From the NCBI RefSeq assembly GCF_001956985.1, contig NZ_CP019082.1, forward strand, positions 3,596,001 to 3,660,000: a DNA stretch of 64,000 nucleotides, given 5' to 3'. Positions within the stretch are counted from its first letter, which is position 1. Each line of letters starts with the position of its first letter. Shown here piece after piece: positions 18,774 to 28,775 of this stretch. This stretch comes from Paludisphaera borealis (lineage in GTDB: Bacteria > Planctomycetota > Planctomycetia > Isosphaerales > Isosphaeraceae). Made by a program: the position numbers and the translations under genes. The notes below the pieces were generated by a model, which ran no database searches, had not been told where the DNA came from, and saw only the letters and a list, made by a program, of their open reading frames with translations.

Positions 18774-18957
18774 CAGCCTACCCCTCAAGTTCGGGAGCCG
18801 GTATCGGGACGCCGGAACCCCCAGCGGCTCCCTCGGCGAGAACCAATCCAGTCTTATCGAAACACGACCCCTTTTGACATACGTGCGCCGACGCCTCCCG
18901 CTTACGGGTTCGACCGGCCGGGAGTCGGAATTCTATTCATCGGCCCGTCGGGCTCAA

Positions 18958-19884
18958 TCAGCTCGTGATGCCCTTGGTCAGGTGCATAAAGGCGGTTTCA
19001 AGGTTGATCTCGTCTTCCTTGAAGAGGGTCAGCTCGAAGCCCTGTTCGAGGAGGCGGTTGGCGAGGAAGCCGTATTTGACGACGCCCTCGTTGAGCTTGA
19101 CGATGAGGACGCCGTTCTTGTCCTCGACGGTCTCGACTTCGGGCTGGGCTTCGAGGAAGTTGGCGGCGTCGATCAGGCGGTCTTCGACGTTGATGTTCAG
19201 GACGATGTCGGTGCGGACCTGCTTCATGACCTCGGTCACCTCGCCGTTGACCAGCAGGCAGCCTTGCTCGATGATCCCGATCTTGTTGCAGATGTCGGCC
19301 AGCTCGGGAAGGATGTGGCTGGAGACGAGGATCGTCTTGCCCATCGCCCGAAGCTCCTTGAGCAGCCCCCGCATCTCGATCCGGGCGCGGGGGTCGAGGC
19401 CCGAGGCGGGCTCGTCCAGGAGCAAGACCTGGGGGTCGTGAAGAAGCGTCCGGGCCAGGCCCAGGCGCTGGGTCATGCCGCGCGAGAGGCTCGTGACCAG
19501 GGCGTCGCGCTTGTAGGTCAGGTCGACGAGTTCAAGCACCTCCTCGCAGATCTTCCGCCGCGCGGGCCCCTTGATCCGGTAGGCGGAGGCGAAGAATTCG
19601 AGGTACTCGACGACCTTCATGTCGTCGTACACGCCGAAGAAGTCGGGCATGTAGCCGATCACCCGGCGGATCTCCTTCGACCCGGTGTAGATCGAGTAGC
19701 CGCAGACCGTGGCCTCGCCCCAGCTCGGGTTGAGCAGGGTGGCGAGGATGCGCATCGTGGTGGTCTTGCCCGCGCCGTTGGGACCGATGAAGCCGTAGAC
19801 GTCGCCCTGGTTGAGTGTCAGGTTCAGGCGGTTCAGCGCGTAGAGCTCGCCGTACATCTTGGTCAGGTCGTGGGTCTCGATCAT
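18958..19884 (-). CDS. ABC transporter ATP-binding protein
   Basis: A cytoplasmic ATPase of the CcmA/DrrA-like group, 308 residues. The Walker A is GPNGAGKTTTMR (about residue 34), the signature region LSRGMTQRLGLARTLL, the Walker B QVLLLDEPASGLDPRAR, and the switch His is in ILVSSHILPELADIC. The C-terminal 90 residues form the extension common in this group. It starts 55 bases after the large membrane protein gene, so the two probably work together. No canonical ABC-2 permease gene is next to it. Confidence 0.93.
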   Translation of the reverse strand: MIETHDLTKMYGELYALNRLNLTLNQGDVYGFIGPNGAGKTTTMRILATLLNPSWGEATVCGYSIYTGSKEIRRVIGYMPDFFGVYDDMKVVEYLEFFASAYRIKGPARRKICEEVLELVDLTYKRDALVTSLSRGMTQRLGLARTLLHDPQVLLLDEPASGLDPRARIEMRGLLKELRAMGKTILVSSHILPELADICNKIGIIEQGCLLVNGEVTEVMKQVRTDIVLNINVEDRLIDAANFLEAQPEVETVEDKNGVLIVKLNEGVVKYGFLANRLLEQGFELTLFKEDEINLETAFMHLTKGITS

Positions 19885-19939
19885 CGCGGTGCGCCTTGTC
19901 GATTTGGGTGCTCGGGCGAGGCTCTTTTGTACGGGACGG

Positions 19940-22288
19940 TCAGCGGGCGGCGACGCTCGCGCCTTTCTTGGGGTGCTTGAGCGGCAGGATGATCCGCAGC
20001 ACGGTGGTCTGATCGACCTTGGGCTCGCTGGGGGCGTTTTCGAGGGCGAGCCGCGCGGCGGGCCGCTTGATCCGCGCCACGAGCATCGGCCGCTGGAGGG
20101 CGAGCTGACCGGTGAGGTCGAGGTCGTGGAGCGTCGAGTTGCCGAGCGCCCGCTCGTTGGTGCGGCTCCCCTCGCTGTCGTGGAACATCACCGCGAGCAT
20201 CAGGTCGGCGCGGTCGAGCTTGAGGTCGCGGTCTCGTCCCTGTTCCGGGAGGTAGTTCTTCTCGTTCTCCCTGAGCAGACCGGAGAGGTTGCGGTCGTCG
20301 GTGAGCTGGACGTTGATCGTCTGGCCGGGTGCGATGTCGCCGATCGTATACACCTGCTTGCCGAACGCGAGGACGGCGCCTTCGAGCGGGTAGCCCAGGC
20401 GGTTGACGACGGTGCCCGCGAGCCGGTCGGCGCCGTACGGCTGGAGGTCGGACTCGACGAGCGGGCCGGACGAGCCGAACCACCGCGCGGTGACCGTCTT
20501 GGTGCTCCAGATCGGAATCCGGACGTTCTTCAACCGCTCAGCCGAGTTGACCGGCTCGTACGAGTAACCGCCGCCGCCGAAGGAGAACCGACGGTTCGCG
20601 CCGCCCATCGCGCCGAACTGGTTCTCGGGGATGCTGAACCAGCTCGTCACCACCTCGGTCCCCGGCTCGGGCCGCGGCGGCTCCGCACCCGGACCGACGA
20701 GCACCGCGGGAGCGACGGACTCGGCGGCGTCGAGCGGGGCGGGCAAAAAGCCGATGCCGTAGTCGCGGTTCTGGGGGCTGAAGAGAGTCGCCCACGACCG
20801 GCCCCGGGTCATCCCGGAGACCTGGTCGACGTCAACGACGTCGATCTTGTTGACCAGCAGGTCGTCCCCCTTGAGCCGATACGCCGCGTAGTACGCCAGC
20901 AGGCTGACGACCACGACGATGGCCGGGAACGTGATCCAGGTCAGCTCCATCCGCTTGACCACCCGCTTCAAGAACAGGTAGTCGCCCGGCCCGATCGCCA
21001 GGACGTAAAGGAAGATCAAGAACGCCACCCAGCCGAACGGGATCAGCTTGACCCGGGGGAACTGCTCGAGCGCCACGCGGAGCTGGCTCGCCAGATCGGT
21101 GACGCCGCTGGCGTAGAAGCGGCCTCCACCCGGCATCGCCGGACTGGCGGCGTGGTCGGCGCGGCTTCGCTTGAGGTCGAGCGCGCGGATCCAGAACAGA
21201 CCGCGGTCGGGCCAGTCGGAGAAGATCTTCTGGTCGACGTCGACGCCGACCAGCGTGACCCGACCGAACCCATGCGCGCCGCGAACGACCACCGGCAGGT
21301 TGGCGACGCTGCTGAGCGCCTTACCTCCCCGTTCGTCCAGTTGTTCGAGCTTCGTGATCATTTGGCGAGGGGTTTGGGGGGGCGTGATCGACTTGCTCGA
21401 ACCCGCGAACGTGTCGAGGGCTTCGAGCGACTGGACCCGCTCTTGACCGGCCGGAACGGCGGGCAGGGCGGCCCCCAGAACGCTGTCGCGAACAGCCTGC
21501 CAGTTGGCCCCGACGCTGATCACCAGATGCCCGCCGCGCTTGATCCACTCGACGAGCGCCTGGCCGCGAAGGCCGTCGATCATGTCGAGCGTGGCGCGGT
21601 CGGACGTGTCGAGCACCACCGCCTGGGCCCCGTCGAAGCCGTACCAGCGGCCAGGGACCCGATCGCCGTCGATGTCGAGCCGGGTGACGACGATCTCGGC
21701 GTCGCCGCTGTTGGCGATCGTCGAGCCCGCTTGCTGGAAGCCGGCGGCGGTCGGGATCTGGTCGATCCCCTGCGGCTGGCCGGCGATCACGATCAACGAC
21801 TCGTAGGGCATGACCGATTTCGGCGGCATGGGCATCGTCCGCCCTTGCTCGCGCTCGCCCAGCCACCGCCCGCTCTCGTCGAAGAAGCGGAGCGTCACGT
21901 CGGTGTCGCGTCCGCCGGGCCGGATATAGCCGGAGAACCGCCGGGTTTCTCCCGCCGGTAGGTCGACGGCCTGCCGGAACGCGGTCGGGATGCCGTCGTC
22001 GTCGCTCGCGATCACGTCCATGAAGCCCGTGAACCGGTCGGCGCCCCCCTTGAGCTGGACCCAGACGGGCGTCCACGCGCCGATCTTGAACACGTTGTCG
22101 GCCCCGAACCCGACCCGCAGGTTCTCGATCTCGACCGGCATCGCCGCGCGGGCGGCGGTCGGGACGATCGCGGCGGCGGCGAGCGCGGCCAGGGCGATCA
22201 GGAACGGGACGGTGCGGACGATCCGCGACGGCCGCCGCCGGCTGGGGCGCGGACCGTGAGATTGCGACGTCGAGAGGTGGTCTATCAT
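19940..22288 (-). CDS. large membrane-anchored protein with amidotransferase-like N-terminal region
   Basis: The 782-aa product has a signal segment (about residues 23-48, FLIALAALAAAAIVPTAARA). A long extracytoplasmic part follows, containing a flavodoxin/amidotransferase-like strand pattern (GQALVEWIKRGGHLVISVGA). Two transmembrane segments lie near residues 415-475 (VAFLIFLYVLAIGPGDYLFL and ITFPAIVVVVSLLAYYAAY), and the C-terminal region is beta-rich. The layout resembles proteins that accompany gliding/ABC-2-type export ATPases, here inferred only. The start at 22288 (MIDHLSTSQ) was chosen because the frame upstream is poorly coding. The ABC ATPase follows downstream. Confidence 0.7.
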   Translation of the reverse strand: MIDHLSTSQSHGPRPSRRRPSRIVRTVPFLIALAALAAAAIVPTAARAAMPVEIENLRVGFGADNVFKIGAWTPVWVQLKGGADRFTGFMDVIASDDDGIPTAFRQAVDLPAGETRRFSGYIRPGGRDTDVTLRFFDESGRWLGEREQGRTMPMPPKSVMPYESLIVIAGQPQGIDQIPTAAGFQQAGSTIANSGDAEIVVTRLDIDGDRVPGRWYGFDGAQAVVLDTSDRATLDMIDGLRGQALVEWIKRGGHLVISVGANWQAVRDSVLGAALPAVPAGQERVQSLEALDTFAGSSKSITPPQTPRQMITKLEQLDERGGKALSSVANLPVVVRGAHGFGRVTLVGVDVDQKIFSDWPDRGLFWIRALDLKRSRADHAASPAMPGGGRFYASGVTDLASQLRVALEQFPRVKLIPFGWVAFLIFLYVLAIGPGDYLFLKRVVKRMELTWITFPAIVVVVSLLAYYAAYRLKGDDLLVNKIDVVDVDQVSGMTRGRSWATLFSPQNRDYGIGFLPAPLDAAESVAPAVLVGPGAEPPRPEPGTEVVTSWFSIPENQFGAMGGANRRFSFGGGGYSYEPVNSAERLKNVRIPIWSTKTVTARWFGSSGPLVESDLQPYGADRLAGTVVNRLGYPLEGAVLAFGKQVYTIGDIAPGQTINVQLTDDRNLSGLLRENEKNYLPEQGRDRDLKLDRADLMLAVMFHDSEGSRTNERALGNSTLHDLDLTGQLALQRPMLVARIKRPAARLALENAPSEPKVDQTTVLRIILPLKHPKKGASVAAR

Positions 22289-22428
22289 GTTGGCGCCGGC
22301 AAGTGGGGCACGTCGATTCAAGTAGATATTGCGGATCGAGCGCTTGCTACGACGTCGGTCCGGGCTTTGTTCGGTTCGGGTCGGGTCAGGTCGGGTCGAA
22401 TCGATCCGAGCGGACGCATCATCCGGGC

Positions 22429-22752
22429 TCAGGGCTTTTCGGCCGGGTCGCAGGTGCAAGGGGACTTCCCGCAGCCGGGGCAGCCGAGCCCGTACTTGCG
22501 GTTCACGGCGTCTTCCAGGTCAATCCCCCGGATGTTGGCGAGCGTCGCCAGCCACGCCAGGACGTCGGCCATTTCGAGGGCCAGCTCCTCCTGGGAGCCG
22601 GAGCGGAGGGCCGTCGCCAGCTCGCCGAACTCCTCGGTCAGCCACAAAAACGTCGCCGCGTCACCGCGCGCGGCGTCCTTGGCCCCGTACATGGCCTCGA
22701 TCGTTCGTTGCAGCGCGCGGAGCGTCACGCCCCCCTCGTTCGGCTCACCCAT
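22429..22752 (-). CDS. MazG-like nucleotide pyrophosphohydrolase, 107 aa
   Basis: A small all-alpha MazG-type domain: the metal-binding pairs are EEFGEL (about residues 44-49) and EMADVLAW (about 63-70), in the usual E-x2-E ... E-x2-D order. NIRGIDLEDAVNRKYG closes the domain. The last 20 residues carry CPGCGKSPCTC, a Cys-rich tail that could bind metal. Related enzymes hydrolyse (d)NTPs to monophosphates; the exact substrate is not evident. It stands alone upstream of the membrane-protein/ABC operon. Confidence 0.85.
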   Translation of the reverse strand: MGEPNEGGVTLRALQRTIEAMYGAKDAARGDAATFLWLTEEFGELATALRSGSQEELALEMADVLAWLATLANIRGIDLEDAVNRKYGLGCPGCGKSPCTCDPAEKP

Positions 22753-22967
22753 GACGCGATCTTACCCGATCGCCGCCGGTGCATGCGAGGGGGAATCAGC
22801 GCGGGGCGGACGAGCCGACCCCGCCAACTTGTTAAACATCCTGGGTTGGCGATAGGATGGGCGCGTTGAATCTGGCTCCGCGGAACTTCGACGACCTGAC
22901 TCGGACCGATCCGGTGGGCTTGCGCCCGCTTGATCGCTAGGAACGGCACGAAAGCGAGGGCGCGGTC

Positions 22968-24314
22968 ATGTCCGATCTCCCATGCCCGGGGACTTTGCCG
23001 AGGCGGGCCTTCTTGCGGGCCTCGCTGACGGGCCTATCGGCCCTGGGGATCTCGGACCTGATGCGGCTGCAAGGACAGGGGGCCGCAGCTTCGGGTGGCG
23101 GGCCGTCGATGATCGTCGTGTGGCTCTGGGGAGGCCCGAGCCACATGGAGACGTTCGACCTCAAGCCCGACGCGCCCGAGCAATACCGTGGACTCTTCAA
23201 GCCGATCCCGACCAATGTGCCCGGCATGCAGATCTGCGAGAAGCTCCCCAAGCTCGCCCGGTCGGCCGACAAATTCGCCCTGATCCGGTCCGTCGCGCAT
23301 GACAGTCCGGGGCACGTCAACAGCACCCACACGGTGCTGACCGGCTACCCGGGCGAGGTCGTCGAGACGCCCCCATTCGCCCCGAAGTACCCGTTCGTCT
23401 TCAACGCGGCGCAGAAGATCCTTCCCGAGCGTCGCCCCGGGATGCCACAGTGGGTCGCCCTTCCCGAGATGCGATACGAGGGGGGAGGGGGGCTCGGGAG
23501 GTCGCACGGGCCGTTCCGGGTCTCCGCCGATCCGAACGCGCCGGAGTTCCGCGTCCCCGAGCTGGTGCTCGACGCGGCTCGACGCGACCGGCTCGGCGGT
23601 CGGGGCCGGCTGCTCTCGGCCTTCGACGAGGCGCGCCGAGGGATGGACCGCCCGGGTTCGACCGAGGCGTTCGACGCCTATCAGCGGCAAGCCCTCACCG
23701 TCTTGACGACCCCGGCCGCCCATGAGGCGTTCGACGTGGGCCGCGAAGATCCGAAGTTGCGCGACCGCTACGGCCGCAACGTCATCGGCCAGCGCTGTCT
23801 GCTGGCGCGCCGGCTGGTCGAGGCGGGCGTCCGGCTGGTCACGGTCGACTTCCCGTGCGTCCCCGGTCAGAAAGCGTTCTCGTGGGACGATCACGCGAGC
23901 GTCTGGAACATCTTCGAACAGATGGAGATCCGTCTCCCCGTGCTCGACACGGCCGTCTCCGCGCTGATCGAGGACGTTCACGCCCGAGGCATGGACCGGG
24001 ACACGCTCATCGTCGTGATGGGAGAGATGGGACGCACGCCCAAACTCTCCAACCACAACGGACAACCGGGCCGCGAGCACTGGGGAGCCGCCATGACCGT
24101 GTTGATGTCCGGCGGCGGCATGCCCATGGGCCAGGTCATCGGCTCGACCACCCCCAAGGGCGAGGAACCCAAGGACCGCCGGTTCACCCCCAACGACGTC
24201 CTCGCCACCTGGTACCGCTACCTCGGCATCGACCCGTCTCGAACCTTCGACGACATGACCGGCCGTCCCGTCGCCCTGCTGTCCCAGGGCGAACCGATCC
24301 GAGAGCTGTTTTGA
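22968..24314 (+). CDS. DUF1501 domain protein (sulfatase-like), exported by Tat
   Basis: A 448-aa member of DUF1501, a family common in Planctomycetes and related in fold to the alkaline phosphatase/sulfatase group. PRRAFLRASLTGL at residues 10-22 is a twin-arginine-type signal. Conserved phrases include VVWLWGGPSHMETFDLKPDA, VAHDSPGHVNSTHTVLTGYP and VMGEMGRTPKL. Many such genes neighbour a DUF1553/DUF1549 cytochrome gene, which is absent here. The start at 22968 has GAGGGCG at about -13. Substrate unknown. Confidence 0.9.
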   Translation: MSDLPCPGTLPRRAFLRASLTGLSALGISDLMRLQGQGAAASGGGPSMIVVWLWGGPSHMETFDLKPDAPEQYRGLFKPIPTNVPGMQICEKLPKLARSADKFALIRSVAHDSPGHVNSTHTVLTGYPGEVVETPPFAPKYPFVFNAAQKILPERRPGMPQWVALPEMRYEGGGGLGRSHGPFRVSADPNAPEFRVPELVLDAARRDRLGGRGRLLSAFDEARRGMDRPGSTEAFDAYQRQALTVLTTPAAHEAFDVGREDPKLRDRYGRNVIGQRCLLARRLVEAGVRLVTVDFPCVPGQKAFSWDDHASVWNIFEQMEIRLPVLDTAVSALIEDVHARGMDRDTLIVVMGEMGRTPKLSNHNGQPGREHWGAAMTVLMSGGGMPMGQVIGSTTPKGEEPKDRRFTPNDVLATWYRYLGIDPSRTFDDMTGRPVALLSQGEPIRELF

Positions 24315-24354
24315 AGTTCCTCAATCGCCATGCCCTGAGGCCGGCGCTCGCCGG

Positions 24355-24639
24355 TCAGTCGTCGGCGCCCTGAGCGGCGAAGGCCGGCGCGGACGCGGAA
24401 ACGGACATGGCCGGCTCGAAGCCCGAGACGCGCATCGCGCCGGCTTCCGGAGCCTCGGCGGGTGCGAGCAGCGCGAGTTCGGCCTCGAAGCGAAACGCGC
24501 GACGCTGGTCGCCACACTCGATCAAGAAGATCGTGGGCTGGCGCTTCTCAACGATCTTGTGAATCACGATGCCTTCGGAAGCCCGCCCGGTGGTCAACTG
24601 AAAGCTGACCAGATCGCCTACCGCAAACGGCCGTTTCAT
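24355..24639 (-). CDS. small beta-rich protein, 94 aa, unknown function
   Basis: The N-terminal 60 residues look like a small beta-barrel (MKRPFAVGDLVSFQ, EGIVIHKIVEKRQP, FLIECGDQRRAFRFEAEL). The C-terminal 30 are Ala/Ser/Pro-rich. A strong ribosome-binding site, AGGAGGGTGATG, lies at the right distance before ATG 24639 on the minus strand, which fixes the start. It is divergent from the riboswitch transcript. No family was recognised. Confidence 0.65.
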   Translation of the reverse strand: MKRPFAVGDLVSFQLTTGRASEGIVIHKIVEKRQPTIFLIECGDQRRAFRFEAELALLAPAEAPEAGAMRVSGFEPAMSVSASAPAFAAQGADD

Positions 24640-24815
24640 AACATCACCCTCCTGGTGAAAACGACGTCGGCGTGAAGCCGAGATCAATCCCTTGACGGTC
24701 CATCTTACCAGGCGGGCCGATCTTGTCAGGAGCAACCTGAAAAATCCCTCAAGTTTCAGCCGCGATGCGCCGGGGACCATTTCAGGTCGCGACGTTTGCG
24801 ACGTTTTCCAGACAC

Positions 24816-24845
24816 TTGACGATCGCCCGGGGGAGTTGGTCTAAT
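24816..24845 (+). promoter_or_regulatory. sigma-70-type promoter for the riboswitch transcript
   Basis: TTGACG at 24816-24821 and TCTAAT at 24840-24845 are separated by 18 bases. Transcription would begin near 24852, just before the first base of the riboswitch aptamer. The -35 is a close match and the -10 matches TATAAT at five of six positions. Confidence 0.6.
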
Positions 24846-24855
24846 CGATCGTCTC

Positions 24856-25031
24856 GACAGGTGTCCCGGAACCGTTCTTGGTTCCACAAGGGAAGAATAG
24901 GGAAGACGGTGAGAATCCGTCGCGGGGCCGCCGCTGTAATCGGTCAGATCCTCGGACAACTCAGCCACTGCCGCAAGGCGGGAAGGCGGTCCGAAGGTCG
25001 TCACGAGCCGTAAGCCAGAAGACCTGCCCGT
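24856..25031 (+). promoter_or_regulatory. cobalamin (B12) riboswitch
   Basis: All core parts of the cobalamin aptamer are in order. The 5' closing strand has AGGT at 24859-24862. GGGAAGACGGTGAGAATCCG starts at 24900, followed by GCGGGGCCGCCGCTGTAA, then AGCCACTG at 24963-24970 and GCGGGAAGGCGG. The B12 box AGCCAGAAGACCTGCC lies at 25013-25028, and its ACCT pairs back with AGGT to form P1. It is a leader for the DUF1559 and DUF4465 genes downstream. Adenosyl- versus methyl- or aquocobalamin preference cannot be read with confidence. Confidence 0.95.
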
Positions 25032-25045
25032 CGAGCTTGACTCTT

Positions 25046-25124
25046 GGATGCTTCGGCCACGAGCATCCGGGTGGGCGCGCCGACGGACTTTCCGCGACGC
25101 GCCGCGCACCCGAAAGGCCGAAGC
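25046..25124 (+). promoter_or_regulatory. candidate riboswitch expression platform with alternative hairpins
   Basis: Two pairings share bases and exclude each other. GGATGC (25046-25051) pairs with GCATCC (25063-25068) as a short hairpin. Alternatively GCTTCGGCC (25050-25058) pairs with GGCCGAAGC (25116-25124), enclosing CGGGTG/CACCCG (25068-25073 with 25107-25112). Neither is followed by a U tract, so control is more likely translational or Rho-dependent than intrinsic termination. The likely start codon is 37 bases after the second strand. Confidence 0.5.
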
Positions 25125-25160
25125 GAACCCGTCCGCCGGTCACCGGCAGGATTCTTCGCC

Positions 25161-26012
<852 letters not shown>

Positions 26013-26080
26013 TGATCTCTCGATCTCGACGGATCGACGATCCCCACCCTTTTCGTTTCCTCAACGGAGTTTCCCCCACG

Positions 26081-26890
26081 ATGCGATTCGCGAACGTCCC
26101 GGCCCTCGCCCTGATCCTGGCGACGGCCTCCGCCGCCGCCCACGCCGACGTCGTCACCACCACGACCTTCGAGTCCGTCTCGATCCCGGCCGCGGGTTAT
26201 GTGAGCAACGCCCCTCCCGGCTTCACCATCGACGGCAATTTCTTCAACAACAGCTACAATGCGACGTGGGGCACCTGGTCGGGCTGGGCGATCTCCAATC
26301 AGACAGCCCCGACCCCGGCCGAGATCGCCTCGAAGCCGAACTACGCCTTTCAGTACAGCGCCAGCCCCGGCAAGGGCGCCGACGGCTCCTCGAACTACGC
26401 CGTGGCGTTCGGCGGCTCGTACATCAATGTCTCGCCCGGCCAGTCGGTGTACTCGATGGACGTCACGAACACGACCTACGACTACCTGTCCATGAGCAAG
26501 GGCGACCAGTTCTCCAAGAAGTTCGGCGCGGGGGATTTCTTCACCCTCAGCATCGTCGGCCACGACGAACTGAACGGCGCGGGCGCGACGACCGGACAGA
26601 TCGACTTCCAGCTCGCCGACTTCCTGGGATCGAACCATTACATCGTGAACACATGGGACACGGTCGATCTCACAAGCCTGGGCTCGGCCCGAAGCCTGAC
26701 CTTCAGCCTCAGCTCGTCCGACAACGGCGTCTGGGGCATGAACACGCCGGCCTATTTCGCCCTCGACAACTTCCGCACGTTCGTCGCGTCCGCCGCCGTC
26801 CCCGAACCCGCCAGCCTGGCGATGGCGGCCGTCGGCTTCGCCGCCGTCGCGGTCCTGGCTCGGCGCGGCCGGAAGCGAACGGCTGGCTGA
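26081..26890 (+). CDS. DUF4465 domain protein with PEP-CTERM anchor, in B12-riboswitch operon
   Basis: The 269-aa exported protein has a signal peptide (MRFANVPALALILATASAAAHA). The body matches the DUF4465 pattern: TFESVSIPAAGYVSNAPPGF, a central WGTWSGWAISNQTAP, NYAFQYSASPGKGADGSSNY and FALDNFRTF. The C-terminus VPEPASLAMAAVGFAAVAVL then ARRGRKR is a PEP-CTERM exosortase signal (residues 240-269). DUF4465 proteins recur in cobalamin-riboswitch loci of other bacteria, so B12 binding or surface capture is a reasonable inference, not shown by sequence. The start ATG 26081 is supported by CGGAG about 12 bases upstream. Confidence 0.85.
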   Translation: MRFANVPALALILATASAAAHADVVTTTTFESVSIPAAGYVSNAPPGFTIDGNFFNNSYNATWGTWSGWAISNQTAPTPAEIASKPNYAFQYSASPGKGADGSSNYAVAFGGSYINVSPGQSVYSMDVTNTTYDYLSMSKGDQFSKKFGAGDFFTLSIVGHDELNGAGATTGQIDFQLADFLGSNHYIVNTWDTVDLTSLGSARSLTFSLSSSDNGVWGMNTPAYFALDNFRTFVASAAVPEPASLAMAAVGFAAVAVLARRGRKRTAG

Positions 26891-27091
26891 ATGAAGAAGC
26901 TCGGCCGCCTGGAGACATTGCGCAGAATCGGCGGCCGACGAATCTTGGGAAGATCTCATTAAACAGGAGAAAGCGAGAGAACCGATACCATAAACCAAGG
27001 AAGTCAAGGCTCCGGGCGGGTTCCGTCCGGGGTGTTCTCGGCTCGCGACCCGTTGCTGGCGGGCGAGCCCGATCGAGGAGATCGTGCAAGG

Positions 27092-28711
27092 ATGAGCCAG
27101 CGCATCGGCATTGAAAACACGTGGCGTGGACGTATCGGACCGGCGTTCCTGATCGGGGCGGTGGTCGTGGCGACGTCGGCGACGGCGGTCCGGGCGCAGG
27201 GGCCGCAGGTCGACGTCGACAATCCGCCGGGGGTCTCCATCGGCAGGAGCCGGCTGGGCCCCGCGCTGGGCGCGGCGGGCACGTCGGCGATCCAGGACAG
27301 CTCGGGCCTCGGCGACGCGCCGATCGGGGGCCGGGCGGGACCGTCGGTCAGTCGGGCGCCGATGAGCGGGGTCAATCCCCAGAGGCGCAGGGCGCCGGGC
27401 GAGGGGGCCCCCAACTTCAAGGTCCCCTCGTTGCCCGAGGCAACGATTCCAGCCTACGGCGAGCTTGACCTCCCCGAAGGGGGCGTCCACGTCGGTGCCA
27501 AGGACGGGTACACGCTCGACGACACGATCAATATCTTGATCCAGCAGAACCTCGGCCTGCTGGCCATGAAGTTCGAGATCCCGATGGCCGACGCCGACAT
27601 CCTGACGGCGAGCCTGCGAGCCAACCCGATCTTCTACGCCGACACCCAGCTCGTCCCCTACGGCCGCTACACCCGCGAGCGGCCCGGCGGCCAGACCCAG
27701 TACGACGTCAACATCACGCATCCCCTCGACGTCAACGGCAAGCGGAAGGCCCGCACGGCCACCGCCCAGGTCGCCAAGCGCGCGATCGAGGCCCAGTTCC
27801 AGGACGCGGTCCGGCAGCAGATCGACAACCTCTACACGGTCTTCATCGACGTCGCGGCGGCCGAGCTGACGCGCGAGTTCAGCCTCAAGTACCTTGAAGG
27901 GATCACCCGACTGCTCCGCGTCAACGAAGACCTCCTCGAAAAGAAGCAAATCCCCGAGGACCCCGTCTTCGCGCTCCGGGCCCAGCTTGAACAGGCTCAG
28001 CTTCAGGTTCGCGAGACCACGCAGGCCGTCAACCGGACGACCCGGCGGCTGTCGCAACTGCTGAACATCCCCCGCGAGCAGGCGACCGCGATCCGGATTC
28101 GCGACAACCTCCGCGACGATCGCGAGCTGCCGTCCACCGAGGATCAGCTCATCGCCACGGCGATGGACTCGCGGTCCGACCTGATCGCCACGCGTCTGGG
28201 CCTGGAGCGGGCCAAGTCTGACGTCTCGCTCGCTAAGCGCGAGCGGCTGTCCGACCTGTACCTGCTCTATCAGCCCTACACTCTGCAAGACAATCGACCG
28301 TTCGGCCTCAAGAGCCCGACCTCGTGGGCCCTGGGCCTCACCGCGCCGTTGCCGATCTACAACCGCAACCAGGGCAACATCGCCCGGGCCAAGATCAACG
28401 TCAACCAGACCGAGGTCGAACTCGCGCTGCTTGAGAGGCAGGTCCAGGACGAGGTGTCCGACGCGGTCCACGAGTTCGAGTTGAGCCGCGAAGCCATGCT
28501 CGAATCCGAGCGGGAGATCCTGCCGGCCTCGCGCCGGGTCCGCGACGCCGCGTATCGGCGGTGGCAGGGGGGCGAGACCAACGTGCTGGCCTACCTCGAC
28601 GCCCAGCGCGACTTCAACGAGCGGGTCCGCGACTACCGCGACGCGATCGTTCGTCACCGTCGGGCCGTCCTCGACCTCAACACGGCCGTCGGCGTGCGGC
28701 TCCTGCCGTAG
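27092..28711 (+). CDS. TolC-family outer membrane efflux protein
   Basis: The 539-aa product has a signal peptide ending SATAVRAQ and a Pro/Gly-rich linker to about residue 130. Two coiled-coil/beta-barrel OEP repeats follow, with typical helices (DPVFALRAQLEQAQLQVRE, TRRLSQLLNIPREQA) and strands such as WALGLTAPLPIYNRNQGNIA. Such trimeric channels work with an inner-membrane pump and an adaptor; neither is adjacent. It lies 201 bases after the DUF4465 gene in the same direction. Whether it belongs to the same transcript is unknown; RBS CAAGG precedes ATG 27092. Confidence 0.9.
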   Translation: MSQRIGIENTWRGRIGPAFLIGAVVVATSATAVRAQGPQVDVDNPPGVSIGRSRLGPALGAAGTSAIQDSSGLGDAPIGGRAGPSVSRAPMSGVNPQRRRAPGEGAPNFKVPSLPEATIPAYGELDLPEGGVHVGAKDGYTLDDTINILIQQNLGLLAMKFEIPMADADILTASLRANPIFYADTQLVPYGRYTRERPGGQTQYDVNITHPLDVNGKRKARTATAQVAKRAIEAQFQDAVRQQIDNLYTVFIDVAAAELTREFSLKYLEGITRLLRVNEDLLEKKQIPEDPVFALRAQLEQAQLQVRETTQAVNRTTRRLSQLLNIPREQATAIRIRDNLRDDRELPSTEDQLIATAMDSRSDLIATRLGLERAKSDVSLAKRERLSDLYLLYQPYTLQDNRPFGLKSPTSWALGLTAPLPIYNRNQGNIARAKINVNQTEVELALLERQVQDEVSDAVHEFELSREAMLESEREILPASRRVRDAAYRRWQGGETNVLAYLDAQRDFNERVRDYRDAIVRHRRAVLDLNTAVGVRLLP

Positions 28712-28775
28712 GAAGCCCGCCGATCGAACCGCGTTGCCATGACCTCGGACATCGAACAAGGGAGCGAGATCGCCG

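Noticed and set aside
27092-28711. TolC-family gene as part of the B12 operon
   Set aside because: There is a 201-base gap and TolC proteins serve many pumps. No evidence beyond position links it to cobalamin, so it is listed separately.
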